49,835 nucleotides of DNA from Nitrospira sp. UBA5698 (GTDB lineage Bacteria > Nitrospirota > Nitrospiria > Nitrospirales > Nitrospiraceae), in contig DIHK01000066.1 in assembly GCA_002420115.1 (NCBI GenBank), positions 23,668 through 73,502 on the forward strand, written 5' to 3'. The position numbers were made by a program, and so were the translations under genes. A model generated the notes under the pieces. It was given only the letters and a program-made list of their open reading frames with translations, had not been told where the DNA came from and searched no databases. Positions within the stretch are counted from its first letter, which is position 1, and each line of letters opens with the position of its first letter. Of this stretch, positions 48,765 to 49,835 are shown in pieces.

Positions 48765-49835
48765 ATGAACGTCTCGCTCCTTTTTCCTCCGACCTGGCAT
48801 CCCTCACAGCCTTACCTCAGTTTGCCGTCCCTGACGGGATTTCTGCATCAAGGTGGGGTTTCCAACGTTACCCAGCGTGATCTGGGTATCGAATTATTGG
48901 ACACCATACTGACCAGGGGCTATGCGGCAGAGGTGTACCAACAGTTGATGACCAAGCAACGCGAGTTGGAGCGGAGTCAAACGGGGGAGACGGGGCCAGG
49001 CAGCCGTGAGCACTATGGAAAGGTGACGGATTCGCTCGATCGGTTTGGGTATCTGGTCGATCGGATTGAGCTGGCTAAAGACACCCTGCGGAGTGAAGAG
49101 TTTTACGATCCCGATGCCTATCGTGCCAGTCTGTTCATGATCGATAAGTGGTTGGAGGTCGTGTCCTCGGTCTATTTCCCGACCCGATTGACCGTCGTCG
49201 ATAATCAGTTTGGGAGTTACTCGATCTATTCTTCGAAGGATCTGATGCGGGTCGTGCACGACGAAGCGCAGAATCCGTATCTCAGCCTTTTTCGCGACCG
49301 CTTTATTCCGTCGATCGTCGACAGCCGTCCCGACCTCATCGGGGTGTCGATTACCGCGACATCGCAGATCATTCCGGGCCTCACACTCTGTCGACTGATC
49401 AAGGAGGCGGCTCCCGACCTGCATATCACGATCGGCGGCAGCATCTTTACCCGGTTAGTGGACAACATTCGCCGATGCCCCAGCCTGTTCGAGCTCACCG
49501 ATGATATCGTCGTATTCGAGGGGGAAACAGCCTTGCTGGAATTGGTCAATCAGCTGGCCGGTAAGAAAGATTACAGTAAAGTGCCCAACCTGATCTATCG
49601 GCAGAACGGGAAGATCACGGTCAATCAGCCCTTCTATTCTGAGAATGTAAACCAGCTTCCAGCCCCGAATTATGACGGATTCCCGCTGGATCTCTATCTC
49701 TCGCCCGAACCGGTTCTCCCTGTTCAGTTTTCGCGCGGCTGTTACTACAAAGATTGTGCGTTCTGTGCGTTGACCCTCGATCACCAGAATTTCAGGCAGA
49801 AGGACCCGGGCCGTACGGTCGAAGAATTGCAGTGG
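48765..49835 (+). CDS. B12-binding-domain radical SAM protein, 5' part
   Basis: ATG at 48765 with AAAGGA upstream; 357 residues are visible and the frame is open at the window end. The N-terminus MNVSLLFPPTWHPSQPYLSL and then LIGVSITATSQIIPGLTLCR with HITIGGSIFTRL are the cobalamin-binding (Rossmann) domain of this class. The radical SAM domain begins with SRGCYYKDCAFCAL, in which C-x4-C-x2-C binds the 4Fe-4S cluster. Members include methyltransferases and peptide- or lipid-modifying enzymes; the substrate is unknown. An insertion of about 100 residues after the first strand (around 55-150) is unusual but seen in this subgroup. It is transcribed apart from the gamma-like gene. Confidence 0.85.
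   Translation, partial: MNVSLLFPPTWHPSQPYLSLPSLTGFLHQGGVSNVTQRDLGIELLDTILTRGYAAEVYQQLMTKQRELERSQTGETGPGSREHYGKVTDSLDRFGYLVDRIELAKDTLRSEEFYDPDAYRASLFMIDKWLEVVSSVYFPTRLTVVDNQFGSYSIYSSKDLMRVVHDEAQNPYLSLFRDRFIPSIVDSRPDLIGVSITATSQIIPGLTLCRLIKEAAPDLHITIGGSIFTRLVDNIRRCPSLFELTDDIVVFEGETALLELVNQLAGKKDYSKVPNLIYRQNGKITVNQPFYSENVNQLPAPNYDGFPLDLYLSPEPVLPVQFSRGCYYKDCAFCALTLDHQNFRQKDPGRTVEELQW

Noticed and set aside
37078..49835. Integron integrase gene or attI upstream of the cassettes
   Set aside because: No tyrosine recombinase motif is seen in any reading frame product from here to the window end.

Overview
The window most likely comes from a Nitrospira-type nitrite oxidiser (Nitrospirota). This rests on two loci: a cytochrome bd-like terminal oxidase gene followed by three multidomain c-type cytochrome genes (1.1-7.3 kb), and a ferredoxin / TorD-like chaperone / ethylbenzene-dehydrogenase-gamma-like heme-binding protein set (44.6-48.5 kb) of the kind linked to nitrite oxidoreductase-type molybdoenzymes. 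No catalytic molybdoenzyme subunit lies in the window, so the assignment is inference.

Region 1 (1-7.4 kb): the 3' end of a formylglycine-generating-enzyme-like gene, a perfect-consensus sigma-70 promoter (TTGACA-N17-TATAAT), two tiny single-helix membrane ORFs, the bd-like oxidase subunit and three membrane-linked cytochromes c carrying five CXXCH sites, closed by a strong terminator. Region 2 (7.4-15.1 kb): housekeeping genes in one direction: mobA, a glycosyltransferase-9 gene, argS, tgt, yajC, secD, secF. Region 3 (15.3-21.7 kb): a large multi-PAS sensor kinase overlapping a sigma-54 response regulator with an unusual cysteine cluster, a palindromic repeat element, a small exported protein and an aldo/keto reductase.

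Region 4 (about 21.7-37.2 kb) is accessory DNA. Most of it behaves as an integron-type gene-cassette array on the minus strand. Short, mostly hypothetical ORFs (VRR-NUC nuclease, multi-span membrane protein, Mrr-like endonuclease, pentapeptide/TIR-like protein, DUF4375 protein and others) are separated by attC-like imperfect palindromes; the best one (34918-34989) has exact GCCTAAC / GTTAGGC core boxes. No integrase gene is visible. At least four places carry a repeated attC-end module with a promoter-like TTGGAC-N16/17-TATTNT, about 100-113 nt upstream of a cassette start codon. The array is interrupted (26.9-33.2 kb) by a two-gene operon with a near-consensus promoter that predicts a leaderless mRNA, a superinfection-immunity-like small gene cluster, and a plus-strand hypothetical gene; two direct copies of another repeat flank most of this segment.

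Region 5 (37.5-44.3 kb): a large galactose-oxidase/glyoxal-oxidase-like Kelch protein, a gene-poor 1.6-kb AT-richer stretch with DnaA-box-like sequences, a thioredoxin-fold protein, a SIMPL-domain protein and a WD40 protein. Region 6 (44.4-49.8 kb): an HEXXH zinc-ribbon protein, a four-cluster ferredoxin, a TorD-like chaperone, the exported heme-binding gamma-like subunit, a terminator, and the start of a B12-binding radical SAM gene that runs off the end. A second copy of the palindromic repeat follows the HEXXH gene.
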